Positions 1 to 8,449 of a stretch of 64,000 nt of DNA are shown here, one piece after another. Source of the stretch: an uncultured Lachnospiraceae bacterium (GTDB lineage: Bacteria > Bacillota > Clostridia > Lachnospirales > Lachnospiraceae). The position numbers and the translations under genes were made by a program. The DNA is taken from assembly GCA_900551115.1 (NCBI GenBank), contig URUY01000016.1, positions 16,720-80,719 of the forward strand, read 5' to 3'. Position 1 is the stretch's first letter. Every line of letters begins with the position of its first letter. Under the pieces are notes generated by a model that was not told the origin of the DNA, did no database searches, and saw only the letters and a program-made list of their open reading frames with translations.

Positions 1-1
1 A

Positions 2-274
2 GTACGCAGTTTGTATAAACGCAAATGGTATCCCGAAGCATTTTATCTTCTTGCAATGGTAGACTATCTGTCCCGCGAAAATAACATTCCGTTGTGTACT
101 AATTACAGTGATATTCGCAGTCAGCGTTTACAGGAAACTATATATCCGGCAAGTGCGGTTCTTTCTGATGCAGCTATGAATACAGATAAACACAAAGCAG
201 AATGTCTGCAAAATGCAATCCCTGAATTCATGCGCTTTAATATCATAGAAAGCGAGGTGCGAAATGTCTGCTGA
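2..274 (+). CDS. Hypothetical protein, 5' end outside window
   Basis: The reading frame is open from the window edge, so the protein is N-terminally incomplete; about 91 residues are visible. The first possible start inside the window is a TTG at 11, but nothing supports it as the real start. The visible part is soluble, mostly helical and rich in Tyr, Asn and Glu, with no motif I recognise. Its last codons overlap the start of the nucleotidyltransferase gene by 11 bases, so the two are translationally coupled. That arrangement resembles the partner gene of AbiE-like nucleotidyltransferase toxins, but the wing-helix domain that would show this lies outside the window or is absent. Function unknown. 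Confidence 0.6.
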   Translation, partial: VRSLYKRKWYPEAFYLLAMVDYLSRENNIPLCTNYSDIRSQRLQETIYPASAVLSDAAMNTDKHKAECLQNAIPEFMRFNIIESEVRNVC

Positions 275-989
275 TATTGTCTTTACGAAAGACAACCTGG
301 ATAGTTGTTTACGGGCTCTTGGTAAAGAGTTTCACCGCTTAAACGGCAAAAGAGTTCCTGCCGAAATTATTTTGATTGGAGGAGCCGCCGTTCTTATAAA
401 CTATGGTTTTCGCGATATGACCTATGATATTGATGCTGTTATTCAGGCAACTTCTGCGATGAAAGATGCCATCAACACAGTGGGAGATTCTCTTGGGCTC
501 CCTAACGGATGGATGAATTCTGATTTTATAAAAACAAAATCTTATTCTCCAAAGCTATCTCAATGTTCTGTTTACTATAAGACTTTCTCGAATGTTTTGA
601 CTGTAAGAACTGTTTCCGGCGAATATCTGGTTGCAATGAAGCTGATGTCCCAAAAACAGTACAAAAATGATATATCAGACATTATCAGTATTCTTTGGGA
701 ACAGCAGCAACGAGGAAAACCGATTACTATATCTGATATTGACAGAGCTGTTACAGAATTATATGATGGCTGGCAAAATATGCCGGACGAATCGCAGCAA
801 CTGATTAAAAGCATCTTAAAAAGCAATAATACTGAAAAACTGTATCAGCAATATCGCAGTGAAGAGATAGCCAATAGAGAAGCCCTATTGGTTTTTGAGA
901 AAGACTATCCCGACATTACAAAAGAAGATAACCTGAAAGACATTATCGCAAATTTAAAGGCCAGAAAACTTAAAGAACATGAACATTAA
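264..989 (+). CDS. DUF6036-like nucleotidyltransferase
   Basis: This 241-residue protein has the opening motif of a minimal nucleotidyltransferase fold. A GGAA stretch at residues 38-41 is followed about a dozen residues later by a D-I-D metal-binding pair (D54/D56). This matches the DUF6036 and AbiEii-type families, which transfer nucleotides to RNA or protein targets. The C-terminal half (from about residue 100) is helical and charged. The start overlaps the end of the upstream gene and follows a GAGGTG ribosome site at 252-257. Members of this superfamily are often toxins or defence effectors encoded with an overlapping partner; that role here is inference. A bidirectional terminator follows directly. 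Confidence 0.75.
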   Translation: MSADIVFTKDNLDSCLRALGKEFHRLNGKRVPAEIILIGGAAVLINYGFRDMTYDIDAVIQATSAMKDAINTVGDSLGLPNGWMNSDFIKTKSYSPKLSQCSVYYKTFSNVLTVRTVSGEYLVAMKLMSQKQYKNDISDIISILWEQQQRGKPITISDIDRAVTELYDGWQNMPDESQQLIKSILKSNNTEKLYQQYRSEEIANREALLVFEKDYPDITKEDNLKDIIANLKARKLKEHEH

Positions 990-1027
990 AAAAGCCTGCA
1001 GGTATTAAAATACTTTGCAGGCCTTTT
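988..1027. terminator. Bidirectional Rho-independent terminator
   Basis: GCCTGCA pairs with TGCAGGC, and the stem extends inwards (GGTAT with ATACT, one G-T pair). A-rich sequence precedes it and TTTTCTGTTT follows, so it can stop transcription from both sides. It separates the plus-strand nucleotidyltransferase from the converging minus-strand YibE/F gene. Confidence 0.8.
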
Positions 1028-1031
1028 CTGT

Positions 1032-2207
1032 TTATTTTTCTATGTTTTTACTTGTACCCACATTCCCTGCAAGCAGCAGCCCACTGGTAATTGCCGTCAG
1101 CGGTGCTACAGTCACAAGCCCGAATGAACCCACAATAGTATGGATAATTTCCGCAGCTACATATTTATAATTAAAGATAAACTCAATGGGTGTTCCCTGT
1201 GCCATAAATACCATGAGTAAGGCTATATAACTGCCTGAATACGCAAGCAGCAGTGTGGTTGTGGTAGAACCGCAGGCGGCACGGCCCACTGCAAATCCGG
1301 ATGCAATGGCCTCACGGGGGGAAATATCCGGACGCTTGCAGACCACTTCATATACTGCCGAACAGATATCCACAGACAAATCCATTACTGCGCCCGATGA
1401 GCCTAAAAAGATAGACGCCACAAAAATCCTTGTCAGATCAAGATGCTGATATCCCGCATAAAGCAGACTTTCGCTTGATTCCATTACCGCACCGTGAATT
1501 TGAAACAGGTCCGTAAACACAAAGCCCAGTACCGCTGTTACCGCAATGCCCAACGCTGCGCCCAAGGTTGCGGCAAGGCATCGCCTGTCAAAGCCATATA
1601 TCAGGCTTAAAATTAAAAAGGCCAGTACCATTACGATTGCCAGCGCAACCCATATGGGATTAAAGCCCTTTAAGAAACAGGGAATCAAAATCTTCCACAT
1701 CATCAGAATCGTAACAATAAAAGACAATATGGCTCTCAATCCGGTACGTCCTGCAAAAAGCAGCAGCAAAAGCAGAAACAGACCGGCAAGTATCGCCTCT
1801 TTATCCAATCGATAATGATCGGTCATGGTCACGGTGGTAATCTCTCCATTACTATGACTGACTGCCACAAATGCATAGTCTCCCACTGAAAAGAGCTTAT
1901 CCTGTGCTAATGAGCCGTTCAACCGGTTTACCGCCTCCGTCTCTTCACCTGCAAACTGTCCTCCCATTATCCGGATTCTGCACCGCTGTTCTCCGGTACG
2001 CACCAGTCCCGTATCCACAATATCGCTTTCATCCGTTTCAAGCACCAGCGCCTTTACCCTGTCAGCCCCTCTGTAGGTCAGTGCCCCTTCATATCCGGTA
2101 GGCAGGAGTAGAAGCCCAATCAGCAAAAGAGCCGCAAGCAGCACCGGCATCAATGTGGAGCGCTGCTTGCGAAAATATTCTGTTTTCATTATTTTATTAC
2201 TTAACAT
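1032..2207 (-). CDS. YibE/F family membrane protein
   Basis: Up to 391 residues with the family layout: an N-terminal membrane anchor (residues 19-36), an extracellular segment of about 100 residues, then seven or so hydrophobic helices to the C terminus. The helices carry the polar loop GSSGAVMDLS and a later G-R-A-A-C-G-S-T-T-T-T run typical of YibE/F proteins. Molecular function is unknown; some family members have been proposed to be multitransmembrane transporters. The ATG at 2207 overlaps the end of the phosphatase gene by 11 bases. An in-frame ATG at 2189 begins just after that stop and is equally possible, since neither has a clear ribosome site. Cotranscription with the phosphatase is likely. 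Confidence 0.85.
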   Translation of the reverse strand: MLSNKIMKTEYFRKQRSTLMPVLLAALLLIGLLLLPTGYEGALTYRGADRVKALVLETDESDIVDTGLVRTGEQRCRIRIMGGQFAGEETEAVNRLNGSLAQDKLFSVGDYAFVAVSHSNGEITTVTMTDHYRLDKEAILAGLFLLLLLLFAGRTGLRAILSFIVTILMMWKILIPCFLKGFNPIWVALAIVMVLAFLILSLIYGFDRRCLAATLGAALGIAVTAVLGFVFTDLFQIHGAVMESSESLLYAGYQHLDLTRIFVASIFLGSSGAVMDLSVDICSAVYEVVCKRPDISPREAIASGFAVGRAACGSTTTTLLLAYSGSYIALLMVFMAQGTPIEFIFNYKYVAAEIIHTIVGSFGLVTVAPLTAITSGLLLAGNVGTSKNIEK

Positions 2208-3795
2208 CTAACAAAGCTGCCATTTTGTTGTAAATTTCGGTATTGTCATAGTAACCGCCAAAATCCTCTGCACCATTTCCCTGTGCAAAAACCGCCACCG
2301 GAAGGCCTGTGTGGGAATAGCTTGTAAAATCAATACCGGATTTATTGTTTAATATATGCGTTACCGTAACGCTGAATGGGTTATAGGTACCGTACAACAC
2401 ATACTGTTCCTGGGTAAATGCTGCTACATCATAATCGGAAACTGCCAACTCATAAGCGGTACGCAGGCACTCAATTTCATACTCTGTCAGTACCATGCCG
2501 TCACCCTCATCACCGGACATCTTTAAACCGAACAGGCTTTCCACATCTGCCATAGCGGTCTCAAAATCTGTCTGATTTTCTTTATAGCCTGCAACATACT
2601 GCTCGTCAAACTGTGCGTAAGAAATTTTCTGACTGGTCAGATTGCTTAAGTAGGTATCATAGTCCGTTCCTGCAAATCCAATTGTCAGACCACCTGTTTC
2701 ATGGTCACCGGTTACTAAAATTAAAGTCTCCTCCGGATGCTCCTTTGCAAAATCAACAGCAACCTGTACGGCGTCAGCCAAAGCCAGCGTATCGGTAACG
2801 GTTGCCCCGGCATCATTTGCATGGCATGCCCAGTCAATCTTACCGCCCTCGCACATCATAAAGAATCCGGTATCATTATCCAGCACTTCGATACCCTTGG
2901 ACACATAATCAGCCAGTGCCCATTCACCGCTGTCTCTGTCCATATCATAATCCATGGCATCAGAATCCGCCAAATGCTCGTCAATCAGAATCACCTTGCC
3001 GTCATCAGCAGTAACCGCTTCTGCATCTGCCTGCGTATAGGTTACCTTATAGCCTGCAGCCGTTGCCAGATCATACAGACTTTCCTGATTCCCGTCATTT
3101 CCGGTAACTTTCTTTAATGCACCGCCTGCAAAATACTCAAAATCAGAATCAATCAGCTCCAAACCGATTTCATAGTAATTGTTTCTGCTTGCCTGATGTG
3201 CATAGAATGCAGCCGGTGTCGCATGATTTAAGTTTACGGAGGAAATCACACCGATCTTCCAGTCTTTCTGCTCATGCAGCTTTTCTGCAATTGTTTCATA
3301 GGATATGGTTCCTGTTTCATCCACATTAATCATACCGGAATAGGTCTTGTAACCGGTAGCAATGGAAGTAGCGGTAGAAGCGGAATCCGGTGCAAAGCTG
3401 CAGGAATCATAGGTAATGGCAGAACCGGCTACCGGGAACTCCATAAAATTTAACGCAACCGGACCATCCAGAACTGCACCGCCGCGCTCGTCATAGCTGA
3501 CACTGGGAAGTGCCTGCGCATAATCGGCATCTGCAACTGCGCCCAGATAATCTGCTGCTGCCTGAAACTGCGGATAGCTCATACCGTCTCCGATAAACAG
3601 GAATACATACTTAGGCGCACTCTCCTGATTCTGTGCTTCTGCAGTATCTTTCTCATCAGCTGCCGTGCTGCTCTGCGGCTGACTCTCTGCCACGGAAGTC
3701 CCCGGTGCGGCATTTACCGTATCCGTATTTCCGCAGCCTGCCATGCTAAGGCACATGATGCCTGCAAGTAACAATGCAATGATTTTTTGTTTCAT
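2197..3795 (-). CDS. phoA: Alkaline phosphatase, lipoprotein
   Basis: This 532-residue secreted phosphomonoesterase starts with a lipoprotein signal peptide whose lipobox ends MAGC at Cys21, followed by a Ser/Ala/Glu-rich linker to about residue 60. The catalytic core is clear: the metal-binding I-G-D-G-M at 68-72, the nucleophile in D-S-A-S (Ser138), the D-W-A-C-H-A-N-D block and V-T-G-D-H-E-T-G-G near the C terminus, which supply the Zn and Mg ligands. It should release phosphate from organic esters on the outer face of the membrane. Start chosen at ATG 3795 behind CGAGGAGAA. A pair of direct repeats resembling a PhoP box lies about 85 bases upstream, consistent with induction by phosphate starvation. 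Confidence 0.92.
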   Translation of the reverse strand: MKQKIIALLLAGIMCLSMAGCGNTDTVNAAPGTSVAESQPQSSTAADEKDTAEAQNQESAPKYVFLFIGDGMSYPQFQAAADYLGAVADADYAQALPSVSYDERGGAVLDGPVALNFMEFPVAGSAITYDSCSFAPDSASTATSIATGYKTYSGMINVDETGTISYETIAEKLHEQKDWKIGVISSVNLNHATPAAFYAHQASRNNYYEIGLELIDSDFEYFAGGALKKVTGNDGNQESLYDLATAAGYKVTYTQADAEAVTADDGKVILIDEHLADSDAMDYDMDRDSGEWALADYVSKGIEVLDNDTGFFMMCEGGKIDWACHANDAGATVTDTLALADAVQVAVDFAKEHPEETLILVTGDHETGGLTIGFAGTDYDTYLSNLTSQKISYAQFDEQYVAGYKENQTDFETAMADVESLFGLKMSGDEGDGMVLTEYEIECLRTAYELAVSDYDVAAFTQEQYVLYGTYNPFSVTVTHILNNKSGIDFTSYSHTGLPVAVFAQGNGAEDFGGYYDNTEIYNKMAALLDVK

Positions 3796-3877
3796 AATAG
3801 TTTTCTCCTCGTTTATGTAGTATTTTTCCAGTACACATGCATTGTACTATTACCACCTAAACGGTGAAACCAGTTTT

Positions 3878-3907
3878 ATGTAAAACTCTCGTGCAGCTCA
3901 TGTAAAA
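3878..3907 (-). promoter_or_regulatory. Possible PhoP box upstream of the phosphatase
   Basis: On the minus strand TTTTACAT occurs twice, at 3878-3885 and 3900-3907, starting exactly 22 bases apart. Bacillus-type PhoP binds TTAACA-like repeats spaced by about 11 bases, so a 22-base period fits two helical turns. Position just upstream of an alkaline phosphatase supports the reading. An inverted repeat, AGTACA with TGTACT, lies between this box and the start codon. Confidence 0.4.
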
Positions 3908-3931
3908 TTGCGCCTGCCTTACCTTGCTTTA

Positions 3932-4441
3932 TTATCTCCCTCCCGAACCATCATAGGCATTTTTCTCAACATATGCCATCATCCTGTTATACAGGATAAG
4001 GTAAAGTGCTGCGCCAACGAGTACACCGATACCGCTTATATAATACTTTTCTGTAAAAATGCCAAAAGCCATAATCCCTAAAACCAACATAACCGATAAA
4101 AGCCTTGCTGCAAGGTGGTCTTTCTTCCACTTTTTCTGAAAGAAGCTGCATTTTTCTTTCAGGGAAAACGGGCTCTTTTCCAAAACGGACAAAATAACTT
4201 TTTCTGCATTTTCCCTGTAATCCGCTTCATCAAGTCTTTCTCCGCAGAGCAGCTCGTTAATGCTTACTGAAAATTCCCTGCTCAATATCTGAAGCATATC
4301 CACACCGGGCAGGTAATTGCCGTTTTCCCACCGGGAGATGGTCTTGTTTGTTACCCCGATTCTTTCCCCCAACTCCTCCTGGGTATAATTTTTTTCACGG
4401 CGAAGCTTCGCCAAAAATTTTCCGATTTTAATTAAATCCAT
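3932..4441 (-). CDS. XRE-family regulator with C-terminal membrane helices
   Basis: A 169-residue protein with a Cro/C1 helix-turn-helix in the first 60 residues (T-Q-E-E-L-G-E-R-I-G-V-T then S-R-W-E-N-G) and two hydrophobic segments at about 115-150. The same layout is common in small membrane-tethered XRE regulators of Clostridia whose signal is unknown. The start is the ATG at 4441, preceded by GGAGGG at ideal spacing; the open frame extends 32 codons further upstream but without a ribosome site. Its gene ends just before the phosphatase control region, so it may or may not influence that gene. Confidence 0.82.
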   Translation of the reverse strand: MDLIKIGKFLAKLRREKNYTQEELGERIGVTNKTISRWENGNYLPGVDMLQILSREFSVSINELLCGERLDEADYRENAEKVILSVLEKSPFSLKEKCSFFQKKWKKDHLAARLLSVMLVLGIMAFGIFTEKYYISGIGVLVGAALYLILYNRMMAYVEKNAYDGSGGR

Positions 4442-4607
4442 GTAAAGCCCTCCATCCTGAGAACATATTTTACCACTTTTTTTCTCAAAATGTCTTCCCC
4501 ACAAAACGCGAATCCCATTGGACATACGCCTGGACAACTGTTTTATTAAAAAGCTCTCTTTCCGGGAAAATGTTTCTGTTGTCTAATTTTACAAACTGAG
4601 ATTTGCA

Positions 4608-4738
4608 TGAGCCATGCACCGACAAAAATCAAGCGGATGCGTCATGCTTGCATGTAAGCAGACGTTTGATTTGTTGACGGTATACGGCGAAGCCGTACAT
4701 GAAATAAATGCGAAGCATTTATGAATGGGCATGGCTCA
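4608..4738. repeat. Hairpin-rich intergenic element 1 (closed multi-stem junction)
   Basis: A perfect 10-bp inverted repeat (TGAGCCATGC, 4608-4617, with 4729-4738) closes a region that itself folds into several hairpins. These are a long imperfect stem (4622-4635 with 4663-4676) holding TGCTT/AAGCA, then TACGGC-GAA-GCCGTA (4683-4697), then ATAAATGC-GAA-GCATTTAT (4704-4722). The GCGAAGC core forms unusually stable mini-hairpins. No coding potential. Similar elements occur near 21.0 and 25.2 kb. It fills the space between the XRE gene and the YdcF-like gene. Confidence 0.65.
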
Positions 4739-4761
4739 ACAACTCACAAAACTGGAAGTTG

Positions 4762-5592
4762 TTACTTTGAAGCGTATAACGGATTTGCTTCTCTAACCTG
4801 TCCTGTATATTCCTTACACAATTCATCAAAAGCATTTCTAACGTCTATTGGGATTTCTACATGTGCAATAAATCCTTTTCCACTTGGACCATATCCGTTT
4901 TCATCATCAGACAATCTTGGTATCTCACCCATTAAGAGACTAATGTATCTTTCCATATCCCACATTCCCAAAATTGCTTTTTCATATGCTAATGAGCCAT
5001 TTTCTACAATCACTTTCGCAGAATAAACTGCATAATTAATAATCTGTATATCGTTACCAACATATCTTTTCAATCCAGCTTCCATCCGATTCTGCATGGT
5101 TGCATCCTGAGAAAGAATGATACTTTTATATGTGATTTCATTTTCTTTTAACAAATCCAATAAGTTTGTGATATTATTTCCGCAGTTTGTGGAATTACAT
5201 TCGAGGAAATCAGGTTCCAGACAATATCGATGCTTCAAATATTGTGCAAATACTTGTGCTTCTGACAAATTAGCTGTTTCAATATTTGGAAATTCTTTAT
5301 GCATTTTTACTCGCAATGTTTCAGTTGTATGCCCTGCTCCTCCAACAATAACATATGTTTTCGCAATCCCTTCCTTCATTGCTTTTGCCAAAATATCTCC
5401 ACCACACATAATGCTTCCACCAAAAAGAACCATTACGTCTGCCTGTGCAATTCCATATTTACCTTGCAACTGTTCAGAGGTTAATTCTGCAATATCTCTT
5501 TTGCCGCAAAACTGTCCTAATATATTTATCGCTTTTGCAATATCCTCCACTATAGTTACACCTCCACAAATTCCTGTTTGTATACCTTGCAT
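4762..5592 (-). CDS. YdcF-like (DUF218) protein
   Basis: 276 residues, close to the 266 of E. coli YdcF. The DUF218 features are present: a V-M-V-L-F-G-G-S strand-loop, a G-G-A-G-H-T loop after the second strand, a conserved E-A-Q helix, a C-N-S-T-N-C-G-N-N segment, and S-Q-D-A-T-M-Q-N-R near residue 180. No signal peptide or membrane segment is evident, as in cytosolic YdcF and unlike SanA/ElyC. YdcF has been reported to bind S-adenosylmethionine; its reaction is unknown. The ATG start at 5592 is preceded by AAGGGAG. It appears monocistronic. Confidence 0.8.
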   Translation of the reverse strand: MQGIQTGICGGVTIVEDIAKAINILGQFCGKRDIAELTSEQLQGKYGIAQADVMVLFGGSIMCGGDILAKAMKEGIAKTYVIVGGAGHTTETLRVKMHKEFPNIETANLSEAQVFAQYLKHRYCLEPDFLECNSTNCGNNITNLLDLLKENEITYKSIILSQDATMQNRMEAGLKRYVGNDIQIINYAVYSAKVIVENGSLAYEKAILGMWDMERYISLLMGEIPRLSDDENGYGPSGKGFIAHVEIPIDVRNAFDELCKEYTGQVREANPLYASK

Positions 5593-5639
5593 GATTAATT
5601 GTACTCCCTTTCCATAGACAACACAATTCCGAAAAGGGA

Positions 5640-5681
5640 CTTAAAAACAAAACGCACTCTCCCATATCATGAAAGAGTGCG
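5640..5681 (-). terminator. Rho-independent terminator after the PrsA-like gene
   Basis: On the minus strand CGCACTCT pairs with AGAGTGCG across a 13-base loop and is followed by TTTTGTTTTT. It lies just downstream of the foldase stop codon. Confidence 0.85.
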
Positions 5682-5707
5682 TATATTATCATATTATATT
5701 ATAGTAT

Positions 5708-7273
5708 TTATTCTGCTGTGTTTTCTGTTGAAGCGGTCTCTGTTGAAGCTGTTTCTGTTGTTTCATCAGAAGCTGTTTCGGTACCTTCATTTCCTGCTTC
5801 TGTCGCAGTGCTTTCATTAGCCTGTACCTTCAGGTAAACAAGGTGTCCCTTAGGGTCCTCTACGGTGCATGCTTCCTTGATACCGGTCAGATATTCGCCC
5901 ATAACCTCACTAAGCAGCGTGTTTGCAATCTTTGCCTGCCACTCAGGACGTCCGTTTTCTACAAAATATAACACGTAGGTATAATTATCTTCTGTAAGTA
6001 CGGTAGTATCACCTGCTTTACGGCCTTCCGCAAATATCCAGTCACTTAAGGTACTCCTTAAAGTGGATTTTGTCAGTTCTTCATACAAACCGCCGTTTGT
6101 ATTGGTGTAAGTATCCTCACTGTATTTTTCAACCAAACTGATAAATGCTTCCTCTGTGCTGCCGGCATCCTTCCACTCAGTCAGAATCGCTTCGCCGTTT
6201 CCTCCTGTGGTCATAATAGCACGAACAGTTGCCGTAGCAGTCTCATCAAGATATCTCTTTTCAAACTTCAGTACATAATATTTATGACTGTCGGTATCCT
6301 CAATAATTGTGGTATCCCCTTCTTTTCTTGCCTCATCAAACAGCCATTCATTATACTTGGTGGAAATAGCGGACTTTAATACACCGGTTTGTTCTGTGCC
6401 TTCTTCATCAATTACTAAAAGCGCTTCGTCAGCTTTTTCTTTGGCCACATCCATAGCTACCTGGATTTCTTTCTCTGTAGGCTCTACAGTCGTATTGCCT
6501 CCGTTTCCGTCAGATACGGTCTGTGCTTCGGGAATCTCTGCCGCCACTTCTGTCAGCAGGAAATCCACGCTGTCATAATCTGCCGCGTTTTCATCATAAT
6601 AAGCCTGAATCTCCTCTTCGGGAATCTCATTAGCCTCTGCTACTGATTTGTAATAAGCAGCAGCCAAATAACCTTCTTCTACATAAGGCTTAACAGCGGA
6701 CGCCGATGCGTATCTGCCAAAGGTCATCTTGTAGTATTTACCAAGTGATACGCTCTCTGAGGATGCCGAATCCTTTAACGACTCTTCAAAGGCTGCATAG
6801 TCCTTTGCCGTATCATAGGTAAATCCGGCTTCTTTTGCAGCATCTATAAGTGCCTTGTTCTGGCGAATCTTGTCCACTGCAAGCTGGTCAAAATAATCCT
6901 TCCAGGACATATTTTCGCTGTAGCTCTGAGACGCAAAATCGCCGGTTAAATTAAGTCCCATATAGGCCAGATAATTGCCGTAGGTATTGATATAGTCAGT
7001 GCTTGCCAGATTGTAGTAATAGTCAAACTCTACCTGGGTAATGTCATGACCGCCCACCGTAATATAAGTGGAATGGGTTGCAATATATTTTCTTATCGGG
7101 ATAAAAGCCAGTCCGATAATAACTGCTGCCAAAATTACAATACCGACAATTCGGTCTATCATCTTTCTCTTCTTTTCTTTTAACTCAGCTTCTTTTCTTC
7201 TCTGTACTTTTCTATCGTACTTTGTCACAATTTTCTGAGGTACTTCTTTTTGTGATGTTTCTTTTTCTGACAT
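5708..7273 (-). CDS. Membrane-anchored PrsA/SurA-like peptidyl-prolyl isomerase
   Basis: A 521-residue protein with a basic cytoplasmic N terminus (many Lys/Arg before residue 40), one membrane helix at about 42-62, and a large extracellular part. That part starts with a SurA/PrsA-type N-terminal helical region and contains two related blocks (N/D-W-L/I-F-x-E-x-R-K-x-G-D-T-T) that match the ends of parvulin domains. The last 40 residues are a Thr/Glu/Ala/Ser-rich tail made of short repeats. It probably folds secreted proteins outside the membrane. The start is the ATG at 7273 with GGAGA at good spacing; the frame is open for 23 codons upstream without a ribosome site. A strong terminator follows. 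Confidence 0.82.
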   Translation of the reverse strand: MSEKETSQKEVPQKIVTKYDRKVQRRKEAELKEKKRKMIDRIVGIVILAAVIIGLAFIPIRKYIATHSTYITVGGHDITQVEFDYYYNLASTDYINTYGNYLAYMGLNLTGDFASQSYSENMSWKDYFDQLAVDKIRQNKALIDAAKEAGFTYDTAKDYAAFEESLKDSASSESVSLGKYYKMTFGRYASASAVKPYVEEGYLAAAYYKSVAEANEIPEEEIQAYYDENAADYDSVDFLLTEVAAEIPEAQTVSDGNGGNTTVEPTEKEIQVAMDVAKEKADEALLVIDEEGTEQTGVLKSAISTKYNEWLFDEARKEGDTTIIEDTDSHKYYVLKFEKRYLDETATATVRAIMTTGGNGEAILTEWKDAGSTEEAFISLVEKYSEDTYTNTNGGLYEELTKSTLRSTLSDWIFAEGRKAGDTTVLTEDNYTYVLYFVENGRPEWQAKIANTLLSEVMGEYLTGIKEACTVEDPKGHLVYLKVQANESTATEAGNEGTETASDETTETASTETASTENTAE

Positions 7274-7419
7274 GGGAATATCTCCTTCCTTTTCCTCACA
7301 CGGGCATCCGTTTCTGCTTTCAGCCGCCGCATGCTTTACCATTATAATCTATCTTGTAAAGAAAAGGTAGTCTTTTCACGCAATTTTCATAATTTTCTTT
7401 ATCTTTGACCTTCTGCACG

Positions 7420-7468
7420 AAAAAAACCTCCCTTTTTCACATCCTGTTAAAGATACGAAAAAGAGAGG
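7420..7468 (-). terminator. Rho-independent terminator of the transketolase operon
   Basis: On the minus strand a 12-bp stem with one mismatch (CCTCTCTTTTTC with GAAAAAGGGAGG) is followed by TTTTTTTCG. It lies 28 bases past the stop of the C-terminal subunit gene. Confidence 0.85.
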
Positions 7469-7495
7469 AAGTTTTATGGATTTTTATGATATTTC

Positions 7496-8449
7496 TTACT
7501 TATTTAAAAATTCTTTTACGGACTTGCATACGCCCTTGGCATCCAGACCGTATTTTTCAATCAGTGCTGCTGCAGAGCCCGACTCGCCGAATACATCCTG
7601 CATACCAATCTTGCATACAGGCACGGGATAGTTCTTGCAAAGTGCGTCGCATACTGCACTGCCCAGACCGCCGATAACGGAATGCTCTTCTACGGTTACG
7701 ACCTTGCCGGTTTTCTTTGCGCTCTTTACAATAATCTCTTCATCAAGAGGCTTAATCGTACAGATATTTACAACCTCTGCATTGATGCCTTCTTCCGCTA
7801 ACATGGCTGCTGCGCCCAGTGCAGAATCTACACAGATACCGGTTGCTACAATAGTAACGTCCGTACCCTCTTTTACTACGGTACCCTTGCCGATTTCAAA
7901 GTGATAATCGGGTCTGTCGTTGATAACAGGTACTGCTGCACGGCCAAAACGCAGATATACGGGGCCTTCATACTCCAGTGCCGCACGTACTGCTGCCCGC
8001 GCTTCTACGTCATCAGAGGGACACATTACTACCATACCCGGAATTGTACGCATCAGCGCCAGGTCTTCATTACACTGGTGGGTTGCGCCATCTTCTCCTA
8101 CGGAGATACCTGCATGGGTTGCACCGATTTTTACGTTGAGGTGAGGATAACCAATAGAGTTACGCACCTGCTCAAATGCACGTCCTGCTGCAAACATGGC
8201 AAAGGAACTCATAAAGGGAATCTTGCCCACTGTAGCCAGACCTGCTGCAATGCCTGCCATATTACTTTCTGCTATACCGCAGTCAATATGTCTGTCGGGA
8301 TATGCTTTCTTGAAAATACCGGTCTTGGTAGCGGCTGCAAGGTCAGCATCCAAAACTACCAGATTGGGAAATTCTTCCGCAAGCTCTTTTAATGCATTAC
8401 CGTAGCTTTCCCTGGTTGCCACTTTCTTTACAATCTTTTCTTCTGCCAT
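7496..8449 (-). CDS. Transketolase, C-terminal subunit
   Basis: 317 residues covering the pyrimidine-binding and C-terminal domains of transketolase, here made as a separate chain, as in many Clostridia and archaea. Visible marks are the E-S-N-M-A-G-I-A-A-G-L-A helix, with the Glu that activates thiamine diphosphate, and the final domain with V-T-V-E-E-H-S-V-I-G-G-L-G. Together with the subunit encoded just upstream it moves two-carbon units between sugar phosphates in the non-oxidative pentose phosphate pathway. Its start codon overlaps the upstream stop by one base (TAATG), so the two subunits are coupled for equal synthesis. Confidence 0.93.
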   Translation of the reverse strand: MAEEKIVKKVATRESYGNALKELAEEFPNLVVLDADLAAATKTGIFKKAYPDRHIDCGIAESNMAGIAAGLATVGKIPFMSSFAMFAAGRAFEQVRNSIGYPHLNVKIGATHAGISVGEDGATHQCNEDLALMRTIPGMVVMCPSDDVEARAAVRAALEYEGPVYLRFGRAAVPVINDRPDYHFEIGKGTVVKEGTDVTIVATGICVDSALGAAAMLAEEGINAEVVNICTIKPLDEEIIVKSAKKTGKVVTVEEHSVIGGLGSAVCDALCKNYPVPVCKIGMQDVFGESGSAAALIEKYGLDAKGVCKSVKEFLNK

